From contig JADJPY010000016.1 of assembly GCA_016713005.1 (NCBI GenBank), positions 1 to 64,000 of the forward strand: a DNA stretch of 64,000 nucleotides. Direction: 5' to 3'. Of this stretch, positions 10,456-18,415 are shown one piece after another (the first letter of the stretch is position 1; every line of letters starts with the position of its first letter). The notes below the pieces were generated by a model. It ran no database searches, was not told the DNA's origin, and saw nothing but the letters and a program-made list of their open reading frames with translations. Source of the stretch: Ramlibacter sp. (GTDB taxonomy: Bacteria; Pseudomonadota; Gammaproteobacteria; Burkholderiales; Burkholderiaceae_C). Both the position numbers and the translations under genes were made by a program.

Positions 10456-12129
10456 TCAGCGCGGTTGGGCCCGCGTGAGGATGCTGTCGAAATCGGTGCC
10501 TGCGCCCAGCGTGCCGAAGGCCTGGCCCCAGTTGCCGCCCAGTCGCGAGTCGCAGAACGCGGCGAACACGGACGACGGTGCGGTCTGGTGCAGCAGCGCG
10601 GCCTGCACGGCCAGCGCCACGTCCTGCGCCAGGCGGCGGGCCTCCATCTCGCTGGCCATCTCTTCAACGCGAATGGGCAGTGCGGCGGCCAGGCGGTCCA
10701 GCGCGGGGTGGGCGCCCCTGGCCGGAGCCAGCTCATGGGCCAGGGCTGCTGCCGCGTCGGCACGGCGGATCGCTCGCAGCAGGTCGATCGCCATGATGTT
10801 GCCCGCGCCCTCCCAGATGGAGTTGAGCGGCATCTCGCGGTAGATGCGGGCCATGATGCCCTGCCCGCCCTCTTCCACATAGCCGTTGCCGCCCAGGCAT
10901 TCCATCGCCTCCTGGGCGAAATGGCTGCCGCGCTTGCAGATCCAGAATTTGGCCACCGGTGTGAGCAGGCGGGCCATCACGCGCTCGTGTTCGTCGTCGG
11001 TACGGTCAAAGGCGCGGGCCAGCCGCAGGGCCAGCGCGGTGGCGGCCTCGGACTCCAGCGCAAGGTCGGCCAGCACATTGCGCATCAGCGGCTGGTCCAC
11101 CAGCCGCTTGCCAAACGCCTGGCGCTGCGCCGTGTGGTTCAGCGCGATGGACAGCGCCTGTCGCATCAGGCCGCTGGTGCCCAGGGCGCAGTCCAGCCGC
11201 GTCATGGTGCCCATCTCCAGGATCTGCGGTATGCCACGCCCCTCCTCGCCCACCAGCCAGGCCGTGGCGCCATGGAACTCGACTTCGGAGCTGGCATTGG
11301 CCTTGTTGCCCAGCTTGTCCTTGAGGCGCTGGATGCGGATGGCGTTGATCTCGCCGTCGCCACCGGAGGGCGCCGCCCATTGCGGCAGCACCCGCGGCAG
11401 GAACAGGCAGCTGAGGCCGCTGGTGGTCTGCGCCAGGATCAGGAAGGCGTCGCACATCGGCGCCGAGAAGAACCACTTGTGCCCGGTCACGCTGAACCGC
11501 TGGCCCCAGGTGTCGCTGCCGCAGGCCACGGCACGGGTGGTATTGGCCCGCACGTCGCTGCCGCCCTGCTTCTCGGTCATGCCCATGCCCATCGTGAGGC
11601 CGGCCTTGTCGCGCCAGATCTTCAGGGCCGGATCGTAGGCCCGGGCGGTCAGGCCCGGGGCCCAGTCGGCGTAGATGGCGGCGTTGCTGCGCAGCGCGGG
11701 TGTGACGGCGTACGTCATCGAGATCGGGCACAGGATGGACGGTTCGGTCTCGGTGAACATCATGAACGCAGCACCACGGCGCACATGGGCGTGCCCGCTG
11801 GCCTGCTCCTTGGGCGCGAAAGGCGTGCCGTGCAGGCCCGCTGCGGCGGCGGCGTGCATGAGCGCGTGGTAGCCCGGATGGAACTCCACCTGATCGATCC
11901 GCCGCCCAAAGCGGTCGTGGCTGTGCAACACGGGTGTGTGCGTATTGGCCAGCCGCGCGTGGGCCTGCATCGCCTCGCTGCCCAGCGAGGCGCCCAGGGC
12001 AGACAGGTCGGCGGTGTCCAGCTGCGGCGCGTTGAACCTGAGCGCAGCGCGAAGCGGCTGGTTGCCGTCAAACAGGTTGTAGCCCACCAGCGGCTCGGGC
12101 TGGTTGAAGACCTCGTGGGTTACGTCCAT
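10456..12129 (-). CDS. AidB-like acyl-CoA dehydrogenase
   Basis: 557 residues. FAD-dependent acyl-CoA dehydrogenase of the AidB/isovaleryl-CoA-dehydrogenase-like branch. The N-terminus EVFNQPEPLVGYNLFDGN matches the AidB N-terminal domain. It is followed by the central FAD/substrate region (GMGMTEKQGGSDVRANTT, VTGHKWFFSAPMCDAFLIL) and the C-terminal helical domain (RQAFGKRLVDQPLMRNVLAD, AMECLGGNGYVEEG, NSIWEGAGNIMAIDLLRA). The ATG at 12129 is preceded by GGGAGG seven bases away, so it is preferred over longer frames. E. coli AidB is alkylation-induced, and an alkyltransferase gene lies 2 kb downstream. However, the flanking fatty-acid genes make a catabolic role as likely. Confidence 0.88.
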   Translation of the reverse strand: MDVTHEVFNQPEPLVGYNLFDGNQPLRAALRFNAPQLDTADLSALGASLGSEAMQAHARLANTHTPVLHSHDRFGRRIDQVEFHPGYHALMHAAAAAGLHGTPFAPKEQASGHAHVRRGAAFMMFTETEPSILCPISMTYAVTPALRSNAAIYADWAPGLTARAYDPALKIWRDKAGLTMGMGMTEKQGGSDVRANTTRAVACGSDTWGQRFSVTGHKWFFSAPMCDAFLILAQTTSGLSCLFLPRVLPQWAAPSGGDGEINAIRIQRLKDKLGNKANASSEVEFHGATAWLVGEEGRGIPQILEMGTMTRLDCALGTSGLMRQALSIALNHTAQRQAFGKRLVDQPLMRNVLADLALESEAATALALRLARAFDRTDDEHERVMARLLTPVAKFWICKRGSHFAQEAMECLGGNGYVEEGGQGIMARIYREMPLNSIWEGAGNIMAIDLLRAIRRADAAAALAHELAPARGAHPALDRLAAALPIRVEEMASEMEARRLAQDVALAVQAALLHQTAPSSVFAAFCDSRLGGNWGQAFGTLGAGTDFDSILTRAQPR

Positions 12130-12146
12130 CGCAACCTCCCGAAGCA

Positions 12147-13163
12147 TCAGATGAGCTTGACGAGCTGCTTGCCGAAGTTCTTGCCCTTGAGCAGGCCCAG
12201 GAAGGCCTCGGGTGCGGCGGCCAGGCCCTGGGCAATGGTCTCGCGAGGACGCAGCTTGCCGGTGCCCACCAGCATGCCGAGTTCCTTCAGGGCCTCGGGC
12301 CAGACTTCCATGTGCTCGCTGACGATGAAGCCCTGGATCTTGAGGCGGTTGGTCAGGATCAGTTGCGGGTAGGACATGGGCAGCGGTTGCCCGTCGTAGC
12401 CGGCGATCATGCCGCACAGGGCGATTCGGCCGAAGGCGTTCATGCGGCTGAGCACGGCGTCCAGCACCATGCCACCCACGTTCTCGAAGTAGCCGTCAAT
12501 GCCGTCCGGGCAGGCCGCCTTGAGGGCCTTGGACAGCGACGCCGCGTCCTTGTGCTCGCGGTAGTCGATGCAGGCGTCAAAGCCCAGCTCGTCGGTGGCG
12601 TATTTGCATTTGTCCGGGCCGCCGGCAATGCCCACAGCCCGCAGCCCACGCGCCTTGGCCAGGGCCCCGAAGGCGCTGCCCACGGCGCCGGTGGCGGCGC
12701 TGACCACCACCGTCTGGCCGGGCTTGGCGTCGATGATCTTGACCAGGCCGTACCAGGCGGTCACGCCGGGCATGCCCACCGCACCCAGGTAATGCGACAG
12801 CGGAACGTGCGTGGTGTCGACCTTGCGCAGCGCGCCCACCATGTCCCCATTGACCACGCTGAACTCCTGCCAGCCGCCAAAGCCCACCACCTTGTCGCCC
12901 ACGGCGTACTTGGCGTTGCGGCTTTCAACCACCTCGCCCACGGTGCCGCCCTGCATCACCTGGCCCAGCGGCTGGGGCTGGGCGTAGCTCTTGGCGTCGT
13001 TCATGCGCCCGCGCATGTACGGGTCCAGGCTCATGTAGTGGTGGCGCACCAGCACCTGCCCGTCGGCCAGCGCCGGGGTCTCGCTGGTGACCAGCTTGAA
13101 GTTGCTGGCGGTGGCTTCGCCCGTGGGGCGGTTGTCAAGCAGGATCTGCTGGTTCTGGGGCAT
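12147..13163 (-). CDS. NADP-dependent oxidoreductase, zinc-free MDR family
   Basis: 338 residues. Medium-chain reductase of the leukotriene B4 dehydrogenase/curcumin reductase type, which reduces activated C=C bonds with NADPH. Seen are YMSLDPYMRGRM near residue 45, the nucleotide-binding VVSAATGAVGSAFGALAKARG near 150, and IQGFIVSEH near 280, all hallmarks of that group. No zinc ligands are present. The start at 13163 is preceded by CAGGAG. It is 15 bases from the thioesterase gene upstream and 17 from the AidB-like gene downstream, so it is operonic. The natural substrate is unknown. Confidence 0.9.
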   Translation of the reverse strand: MPQNQQILLDNRPTGEATASNFKLVTSETPALADGQVLVRHHYMSLDPYMRGRMNDAKSYAQPQPLGQVMQGGTVGEVVESRNAKYAVGDKVVGFGGWQEFSVVNGDMVGALRKVDTTHVPLSHYLGAVGMPGVTAWYGLVKIIDAKPGQTVVVSAATGAVGSAFGALAKARGLRAVGIAGGPDKCKYATDELGFDACIDYREHKDAASLSKALKAACPDGIDGYFENVGGMVLDAVLSRMNAFGRIALCGMIAGYDGQPLPMSYPQLILTNRLKIQGFIVSEHMEVWPEALKELGMLVGTGKLRPRETIAQGLAAAPEAFLGLLKGKNFGKQLVKLI

Positions 13164-13178
13164 GAAAAACTCCTGGGA

Positions 13179-13607
13179 TCAGTCGGTGGAAATGACGTTC
13201 AGCGGGTTGGCGCTTTTGGGGCCGGTGGGCAGCCGCTTGACGTACTTGAAGGTGCCGGTGGCATGGGCGCAGGCCCTGCCTTCGGCGTCGAAAATGGTGG
13301 CCTCGGTGAAGGCCATGGTGGCGGTGCGGTGCATCAGGCGGCCCTTGCCCGACAGCGCACCGCGCGCCGGTTGCATGAAGCTGGTCTTCATCTCGATGGT
13401 GACGACGCCCATGTCCTGCTGCACGCTGCGCGCCGCCGTGGCCATGGTCACGTCCAGCAGCGTCATGCAGGCGCCGCCGTGCGTGACGTCAAACGAATTG
13501 AGGTGCTCGGGCCGGGGCTCGTAGTCGATCTGCGAATGCCCGCCTTCAAACAGCACCAGGTCAAAACCCAGGTGATGGACGAAGGGGATGTCGACGCCAA
13601 ACTTCAT
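13179..13607 (-). CDS. PaaI-type hot-dog thioesterase
   Basis: 142 residues, a single hot-dog domain. The signature HGGACMTLLDVTMATAA near residue 62 is that of PaaI/YbgC-like acyl-CoA thioesterases, followed by IEMKTSFMQPA and GTFKYVKR. It would hydrolyse an acyl- or aryl-CoA thioester, relieving CoA trapping in the acyl-CoA pathway around it. It starts only 2 bases after the stop of the upstream SDR and is part of the 14401-to-8574 transcript. There is no signal peptide. Confidence 0.87.
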   Translation of the reverse strand: MKFGVDIPFVHHLGFDLVLFEGGHSQIDYEPRPEHLNSFDVTHGGACMTLLDVTMATAARSVQQDMGVVTIEMKTSFMQPARGALSGKGRLMHRTATMAFTEATIFDAEGRACAHATGTFKYVKRLPTGPKSANPLNVISTD

Positions 13608-13609
13608 GT

Positions 13610-14401
13610 TCAGCCGCCGGTGATGACGCTGACGCCACCATCAACCGCCAGCCACTGGCCCGTGATGTGCTTGCCGGCATCGGACGCGTACAGCAGGGTC
13701 AGGCCCTTGAGGTCTTCGTCGTCACCCAGCCGGCCAAGCGGGGCATGCGCGGCGAGCTTGTCTTCGCCCATCGCCTTGAGCGTGCCCATGGTCATCTTGC
13801 TGGGGAAAAAGCCCGGGCAGATCGCGTTGACGGTGATGCCGTAGTGCCCCCATTCACAGCCCAGCGCCCGGGTGAAATTGATCACCGCGCCCTTGGAGGT
13901 GTTGTAGGCCACCGTCTGCATGCCCCGCGGGTTGCCGCCCAGGCCGGCGATGCTGGCGACGTTGATGATGCGGCCGGACTTGCGCGGGATCATGCTGTGC
14001 TTGCCGATGTGCTGGCTCAGGATGAAATAGCCGCGGATATTGAGGTTCATCACCTTGTCCCAGGCCTCGACCGGATGGTCTTCGGCGGGCGCACCCCAGG
14101 CGGCCCCCGCGTTGTTGACCAGGATGTCCACATGACCCATGCGCTCCAGCGTCTCGTCGGCGAGGCGGCGGATGTCCTCTTCCCTGGCGCAGTCGGCGGC
14201 AATCCAGCGGGCGTCAATGCCGGCGGCCTGCAGGTCGCCCACAGCCTCCTCGAGGTCTGCTGCCTTGCGCGAACTGAGCATGATTTTCGCGCCGGCTTCG
14301 CCCAGGGCATGGGCCATTTGCAGGCCCAGTCCACGCGAGCCGCCGGTGACGAGGGCTGTCTTGCCGGTCAGGTCAAACAATTGCTGGATGGTGCGGGTCA
14401 T
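13610..14401 (-). CDS. Short-chain dehydrogenase/reductase (SDR)
   Basis: 263 residues, classical SDR. TGGSRGLG at about residue 19 binds the cofactor, NNAGAAWG lies near 95, the catalytic Ser is in IINVASIAG and the Tyr/Lys pair in YNTSKGA. The C-terminus QWLAVDGGVSV is typical of gluconate-5-dehydrogenase/3-ketoacyl reductase-like members. It heads the 14401-to-8574 run (SDR, thioesterase, MDR, AidB-like, GST, SDR). A 33-base gap separates it from the DUF922 gene. The substrate is not readable; a 3-hydroxyacyl intermediate would fit the context. Confidence 0.88.
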   Translation of the reverse strand: MTRTIQQLFDLTGKTALVTGGSRGLGLQMAHALGEAGAKIMLSSRKAADLEEAVGDLQAAGIDARWIAADCAREEDIRRLADETLERMGHVDILVNNAGAAWGAPAEDHPVEAWDKVMNLNIRGYFILSQHIGKHSMIPRKSGRIINVASIAGLGGNPRGMQTVAYNTSKGAVINFTRALGCEWGHYGITVNAICPGFFPSKMTMGTLKAMGEDKLAAHAPLGRLGDDEDLKGLTLLYASDAGKHITGQWLAVDGGVSVITGG

Positions 14402-14434
14402 GGGTGTCTTCCTGACGTGGTGTCGTTAATAAGG

Positions 14435-15109
14435 CTAGCGGGGATTGTCCTGCCGCAGCCCATGCTCTGTGCGCCTGTCGTATTCGGCGTCACGGCTTTT
14501 CAGATTACCGTAGAGCCGATGATGCTCCTGCCGCATCCGTGACTCAAGCTCAGAGCAGGGTACGAAGCCCATTCCCAGCAGGCGCTCCTTGAGCAGCAAG
14601 GCGAACTCACGCCCGTGCTGGATGTGCCCGTCTTCATGCCGTTTGAGATTGGCATACATGGTCCGCCAGGCCGACTGCTCCGCCGGTTTGGCGGATTTCT
14701 CTTCGGCCCATTCAGGCATCATGATCTCGCCGGTGACATGAACCGTGAGCGAGGATATGGCGCAATCCGACTTTTCGACCTTCTTGTCGTGGGTGTAGCG
14801 CACATTCCACCGCGCCCATCCTGCGAAGCCACCGGGGTTTGTGGCACGCATTGATCGGTAGGCAGCGCTGAGGTCGGAGCCGCGCACGGAGTAATGCCTT
14901 GTTGTGACCTGGAAGTCCAGGTGCCCCTGGGGGCCGGCCCGCGTGGCGCGCATCGACGAGGCCGCCGTGGGGTCGACACAGGGCTGATCGGAGAAGGTCG
15001 TCTCTGACCCTTTGGTGCACCTGTAGACCTGCCCAGACTCTGCGACTGGCGACAGCAAGGCAATCGCCATCAATGATGCGCATGTCAGGATCAAGATAGA
15101 GGACTTCAC
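14435..15109 (-). CDS. Secreted DUF4124-DUF922 protein, putative zinc protease-like
   Basis: About 224 residues from a GTG at 15109; a TTG at 15157 would add 16 residues that do not look like a signal peptide. The N-terminus VKSSILILTCASLMAIALLS is an export signal. It is followed by a DUF4124-like strand (VYRCTKGSETTFSDQPC) and, in the second half, a DUF922 domain with the metalloprotease-like motif RHEDGHIQHG. DUF922 members are predicted Zn-dependent peptidases, but no activity is established to my knowledge. It sits downstream of the fadE/small-membrane-protein pair, probably on the same transcript, with no obvious functional link to fatty acids. Confidence 0.75.
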   Translation of the reverse strand: MKSSILILTCASLMAIALLSPVAESGQVYRCTKGSETTFSDQPCVDPTAASSMRATRAGPQGHLDFQVTTRHYSVRGSDLSAAYRSMRATNPGGFAGWARWNVRYTHDKKVEKSDCAISSLTVHVTGEIMMPEWAEEKSAKPAEQSAWRTMYANLKRHEDGHIQHGREFALLLKERLLGMGFVPCSELESRMRQEHHRLYGNLKSRDAEYDRRTEHGLRQDNPR

Positions 15110-15146
15110 GGCTAGCGAGACCGGACACAGCCCCAAACGGACAGTC

Positions 15147-15350
15147 TCAGGGGTCAAGCCGCATACGCGAGCGGACCCAGATCAGCACGGCACCTGCAAC
15201 GGCGACCACCAGTCCGGCGACCATCAGCACGCAGGCGAGCACGGGGGCGTCCGTGCGAACGGCAAGGCCGAGCACCAGCGTCAGCAGCCCACCGTAGATC
15301 AGGATCCAGACCAGGGCCTCGACGCGCGCGATGGTCCGGGTCGAGGCCAT
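15147..15350 (-). CDS. Small two-helix inner-membrane protein
   Basis: 67 residues with two hydrophobic segments (about 11-30, VWILIYGGLLTLVLGLAV, and about 37-57, LACVLMVAGLVVAVAGAVLI) and a basic C-terminus RSRMRLDP. Its ATG overlaps the stop of the acyl-CoA dehydrogenase by one base (TGATG), so it is translationally coupled to it. I do not recognise the family. Its coupling to fadE suggests co-expression with the beta-oxidation genes; the function is unknown. Confidence 0.7.
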   Translation of the reverse strand: MASTRTIARVEALVWILIYGGLLTLVLGLAVRTDAPVLACVLMVAGLVVAVAGAVLIWVRSRMRLDP

Positions 15351-17203
15351 CAGAAGGCCTCTTCGGGCAGGCTGGCGCAGGTCAGGTCATGGTTCGCAAC
15401 AACCTGCAGCCAGGCGCTGATCTTGGGCAATTCGTACCGATAAAAATAGGCTGTAGCCCCCGCCCTGCCTTGCTGAGCCGCTATCGTTTTGATAGCAGAC
15501 GGAGGGATGGCGAGCATCACGTCCAGCCAGACCCACGCCAGCACCATGTGGCCAAAGGCCTGCATGTAGGGCACGGCGTTGGCCAGCGCGTCGGTGGGGT
15601 CGCCGGTGGACCAGGCGGCTTTGGTGGCGGCGCCCACCTGCTGCAGCGCGCCTGCGAGGGCGTTGGCGTGTGCCGTCAGATCCGGGCGCTGCAGGGCTTG
15701 CCCGATCGTGCCGTTGATTCGTGCAGCCAGCAGTTGCAGGCCTTTTCCGCCTTCCATCAGGACCTTGCGGCCCAGCAGGTCGGTCGCCTGGATGCCGTGG
15801 GTGCCTTCGTGGATCATGTTGAGGCGATTGTCGCGCCAATACTGCTCGACCGGGAAATCACGCGTGTAGCCGTAGCCGCCGTGGATCTGGATGGCCAGCG
15901 AATTGGCCTCCAGGCACCATTCGCTGGGCCAGCTCTTGGCAATGGGGGTGAGCACCTCCAGCAGCAGTCGGGCCTCGTCGGCGGCCTGGGCGTCGCCAGT
16001 TTGCTGCTCGTCCACCAGCCGGGCGCAGTACAGCTCCAGCGCAAGAGCGCCTTCGCAATAGCTTTTTTGAGCCAGAAGCATGCGCTTGACGTCGGCGTGC
16101 TCGATGATGCGAACCTGCGGTTGTGCGGCATCCTTGCCAGCGGGGCCTGCGGCACCAGTGCCGCTTCGCTGCACCGGCCGACCCTGCGGCCGGTTCCTTG
16201 CGTAGTCCAGCGAGGCGTAATACCCGGCCAGGCCAAGCATCACCGCGGCCGTGCCCACGCCGATGCGGGCCTCGTTCATCATGTGGAACATGCAGCGCAG
16301 GCCTTCGTGCGGCTTGCCCACGAGGTAGCCCACGGCGCCGGCTTCGCCATTGACCGGGAACTTGCCTTCACCAAAGTTCAGCAGCGTGTTGGTGGTGCCG
16401 CGCCATCCCAGCTTGTGGTTCAGTCCGGCCAGCGCAACATCGTTGCGCACGCCCGTCAGGTTGCCCTGCGTGTCCACCAGCTTCTTGGGAACGATGAAAA
16501 GCGAAATGCCACGGGTGCCCGGGATCAGCTTGCCGTCCGGCCCGGGGATCTTGGCCAGCACCAGGTGGATGATGTTCTCGGTCAGCTCGTGTTCGCCGGC
16601 CGAAATCCACATCTTGTTGCCCTTGAGGCGGTAGCGCGGGCCCAGCGGGTCGGACTCGCAGTCCTCACCGTCCGGTACTGCGCGGGTGGTGATGTCGCTC
16701 AGGGAGGAGCCCGCCTGCGGCTCGCTCAGGCACATGGTCCCCGAGAAGCGGCCGGCGAACTCGTTTCGGGCGAACACGGCTTTTTGCATCTCGGTGCCGT
16801 GCACCAGCAGCAGGTTGGCATTGCCCTTGGTCAGCAGGCTGGAGCCCATGCTGACGGAGGCCAGCCCAAAGAAGCCGTTGGCCGCCGCCTCGATGGTGTA
16901 GGGCAGCTGCATGCCGCCTTCATCGTAGTCCTGCGCGGCGCTGAGCATGCCGGACTCGGCGTAGGCACGGTTGGCGTCATGCGTGCACTGCGGCAGGATG
17001 ACCTTTTCGCCGTCGAAATGCGGCTCCTGCATGTCCACCGTCCGGTTGAACGGGGCGTATTTCTCGCGGGCGATCCGCTCGCAGGTGTCCAGCACCGCAT
17101 CGAAGGTTTCGCGGGTGTGGTCGGCGAAGCGGCTGCGCTGGCTGAGGCTCTCGGCCTTCAGCCAGTCGTAGAGCAGGAAGTCGAGTGTCGGGCGAAGGCT
17201 CAC
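15350..17203 (-). CDS. Acyl-CoA dehydrogenase, long C-terminal-domain type
   Basis: 617 residues. FAD enzyme that introduces the trans-2 double bond in acyl-CoA. Seen are MCLSEPQAGSSLSDITT near residue 157, the KMWISAGEHELTENIIHLVL strand, the MMNEARIGVGTAAVMLGLAG helix with the active-site region, IHGGYGYTRDFPVEQYWRD and NMIHEGTHGIQATDLLGRK. The extra C-terminal domain (from about residue 480) is usual for this roughly 600-residue class. A copy of the dispersed palindromic element encodes AIKTIAAQQGRAGATAYF (15443-15496) near the C-terminus, in frame. The ATG overlaps the thiolase stop as ATGA. With thiolase and the FadJ-like gene it completes a beta-oxidation set. Confidence 0.92.
   Translation of the reverse strand: MSLRPTLDFLLYDWLKAESLSQRSRFADHTRETFDAVLDTCERIAREKYAPFNRTVDMQEPHFDGEKVILPQCTHDANRAYAESGMLSAAQDYDEGGMQLPYTIEAAANGFFGLASVSMGSSLLTKGNANLLLVHGTEMQKAVFARNEFAGRFSGTMCLSEPQAGSSLSDITTRAVPDGEDCESDPLGPRYRLKGNKMWISAGEHELTENIIHLVLAKIPGPDGKLIPGTRGISLFIVPKKLVDTQGNLTGVRNDVALAGLNHKLGWRGTTNTLLNFGEGKFPVNGEAGAVGYLVGKPHEGLRCMFHMMNEARIGVGTAAVMLGLAGYYASLDYARNRPQGRPVQRSGTGAAGPAGKDAAQPQVRIIEHADVKRMLLAQKSYCEGALALELYCARLVDEQQTGDAQAADEARLLLEVLTPIAKSWPSEWCLEANSLAIQIHGGYGYTRDFPVEQYWRDNRLNMIHEGTHGIQATDLLGRKVLMEGGKGLQLLAARINGTIGQALQRPDLTAHANALAGALQQVGAATKAAWSTGDPTDALANAVPYMQAFGHMVLAWVWLDVMLAIPPSAIKTIAAQQGRAGATAYFYRYELPKISAWLQVVANHDLTCASLPEEAF
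15443..15496 (+). repeat. Dispersed palindromic element, copy 2 (inside acyl-CoA dehydrogenase)
   Basis: Plus-strand order AAATAGGCTGT, AGCCCCCGCC, CTGAGCC, then the palindrome GCTATCGTTTTGATAGC (15480-15496). It lies antisense to, and in frame with, the host gene and encodes about 18 residues in the C-terminal domain. Confidence 0.85.
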
Positions 17204-18375
17204 AGCACTTCAAAGACGCCTGCGGCACCCATGCCGCCGCCGATGCACATCGTGACGACCACGCGCTTGGCACCGCGGCGTTTGCCTTCGATCAGGGCAT
17301 GGCCGGTCAGGCGCTGGCCGCTCACGCCATAGGGATGGCCCACGGCGATGGCGCCTCCATTGACATTGAGGCGGTCGGCCGGGATGCCCAGCTTGTCGCG
17401 GCAATACAGGACCTGTACAGCGAAAGCCTCGTTCAACTCCCACAGGTCGATGTCGTTCACCGTGAGGCCCAGCTTCTTGAGCACCTTGGGCACGGCGTAG
17501 ACCGGGCCAATGCCCATCTCGTCAGGCTCGCAGCCAGCCACGGCGAAACCCAGGAAGCGGCCCAGGGGCTTGAGGTTGTGCTTTGAGGCGTAGTCTTCGG
17601 CGACGACCACGCAGGCGCCAGCGCCGTCAGAGAACTGGCTGGCGTTGCCGGCGGACACCACACCACCGGGCAGCGCGGGCTTGATCCCGCTGATGCCCTC
17701 TTTGGTGGTGCCCTCGCGCGTCCCCTCGTCCTTGCTGACGGTGACTTCCTTGGTGATCAGGCCCATGACGGCGTCGGCCACGCCGGCCTTCACCGTGATC
17801 GGTGCGATCTCGGCATCAAACAGGCCGGCGGCCTGGGCCGCGCAGGCCTTTTGCTGGCTGGCTGCGCCGTACTCATCCATCACGTCGCGCGTGATGTTGT
17901 AGCGTTTGGCGACCTGCTCGGCCGTTTGCAGCATGCTCCAGTAGATTTCGGGCTTCTTCTTGTTCAGCGCCATGTCCTGGAGCATGTGGTGGTTCCTCTC
18001 CTGCTGCACGCAGGAGATGCTTTCCACGCCACCGGCCACATAGACATCGCCTTCGCCGGCGATGACGCGCTGCGCGGCGAGTGCGATGGTCTGCAGGCCC
18101 GAGGAACAGAAGCGGTTGACCGTCATGCCCGAGACGTTGACGGGGCAATCCGCCATCAGGGCGATCTGGCGTGCGATGTTGGCGCCGGTGGCGCCCTCGG
18201 GATTGGCACAACCCATGATGACGTCCTCCACGGCGCCGGCATCAATGCCGGCGCGCTGGATGGCGTGCTTCACAGCGTGGCCGCCCAGCGTTGCGCCGTG
18301 GGTCATGTTGAAGGCGCCCTTCCAGCTCTTGGCCAGCGGGGTGCGGGCGGTGGAGACGATGACGGCGTTGGTCAT
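17200..18375 (-). CDS. Acetyl-CoA C-acyltransferase (3-ketoacyl-CoA thiolase)
   Basis: 391 residues, the normal thiolase length. It cleaves 3-ketoacyl-CoA with CoA to release acetyl-CoA. The nucleophilic Cys is in NRFCSSGLQT near residue 88. The catalytic His is in GGAIAVGHPYGVSG and the second Cys in VVTMCIGGGMGAAG near the C-terminus. The ATG at 18375 begins the conserved MTNAVIVSTARTP. It lies between the FadB/FadJ-like gene (40 bases upstream) and the acyl-CoA dehydrogenase (4-base overlap), an arrangement equivalent to fadBA plus fadE. Confidence 0.94.
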   Translation of the reverse strand: MTNAVIVSTARTPLAKSWKGAFNMTHGATLGGHAVKHAIQRAGIDAGAVEDVIMGCANPEGATGANIARQIALMADCPVNVSGMTVNRFCSSGLQTIALAAQRVIAGEGDVYVAGGVESISCVQQERNHHMLQDMALNKKKPEIYWSMLQTAEQVAKRYNITRDVMDEYGAASQQKACAAQAAGLFDAEIAPITVKAGVADAVMGLITKEVTVSKDEGTREGTTKEGISGIKPALPGGVVSAGNASQFSDGAGACVVVAEDYASKHNLKPLGRFLGFAVAGCEPDEMGIGPVYAVPKVLKKLGLTVNDIDLWELNEAFAVQVLYCRDKLGIPADRLNVNGGAIAVGHPYGVSGQRLTGHALIEGKRRGAKRVVVTMCIGGGMGAAGVFEVL

Positions 18376-18415
18376 GGCAAGGTCTTTCGGTGAATGGGGG
18401 TTGTCAGGGCGTGGC

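Noticed and set aside
16050..16085. Possible ninth palindromic element in fadE (CTCAAAAAAGCTATTG, then GCGCTCTTGCGC on the minus strand)
   Set aside because: It resembles another GCTAT-type repeat but lacks the AAATCGG and CCCCCG blocks of the eight clear copies. The match is too short to call.
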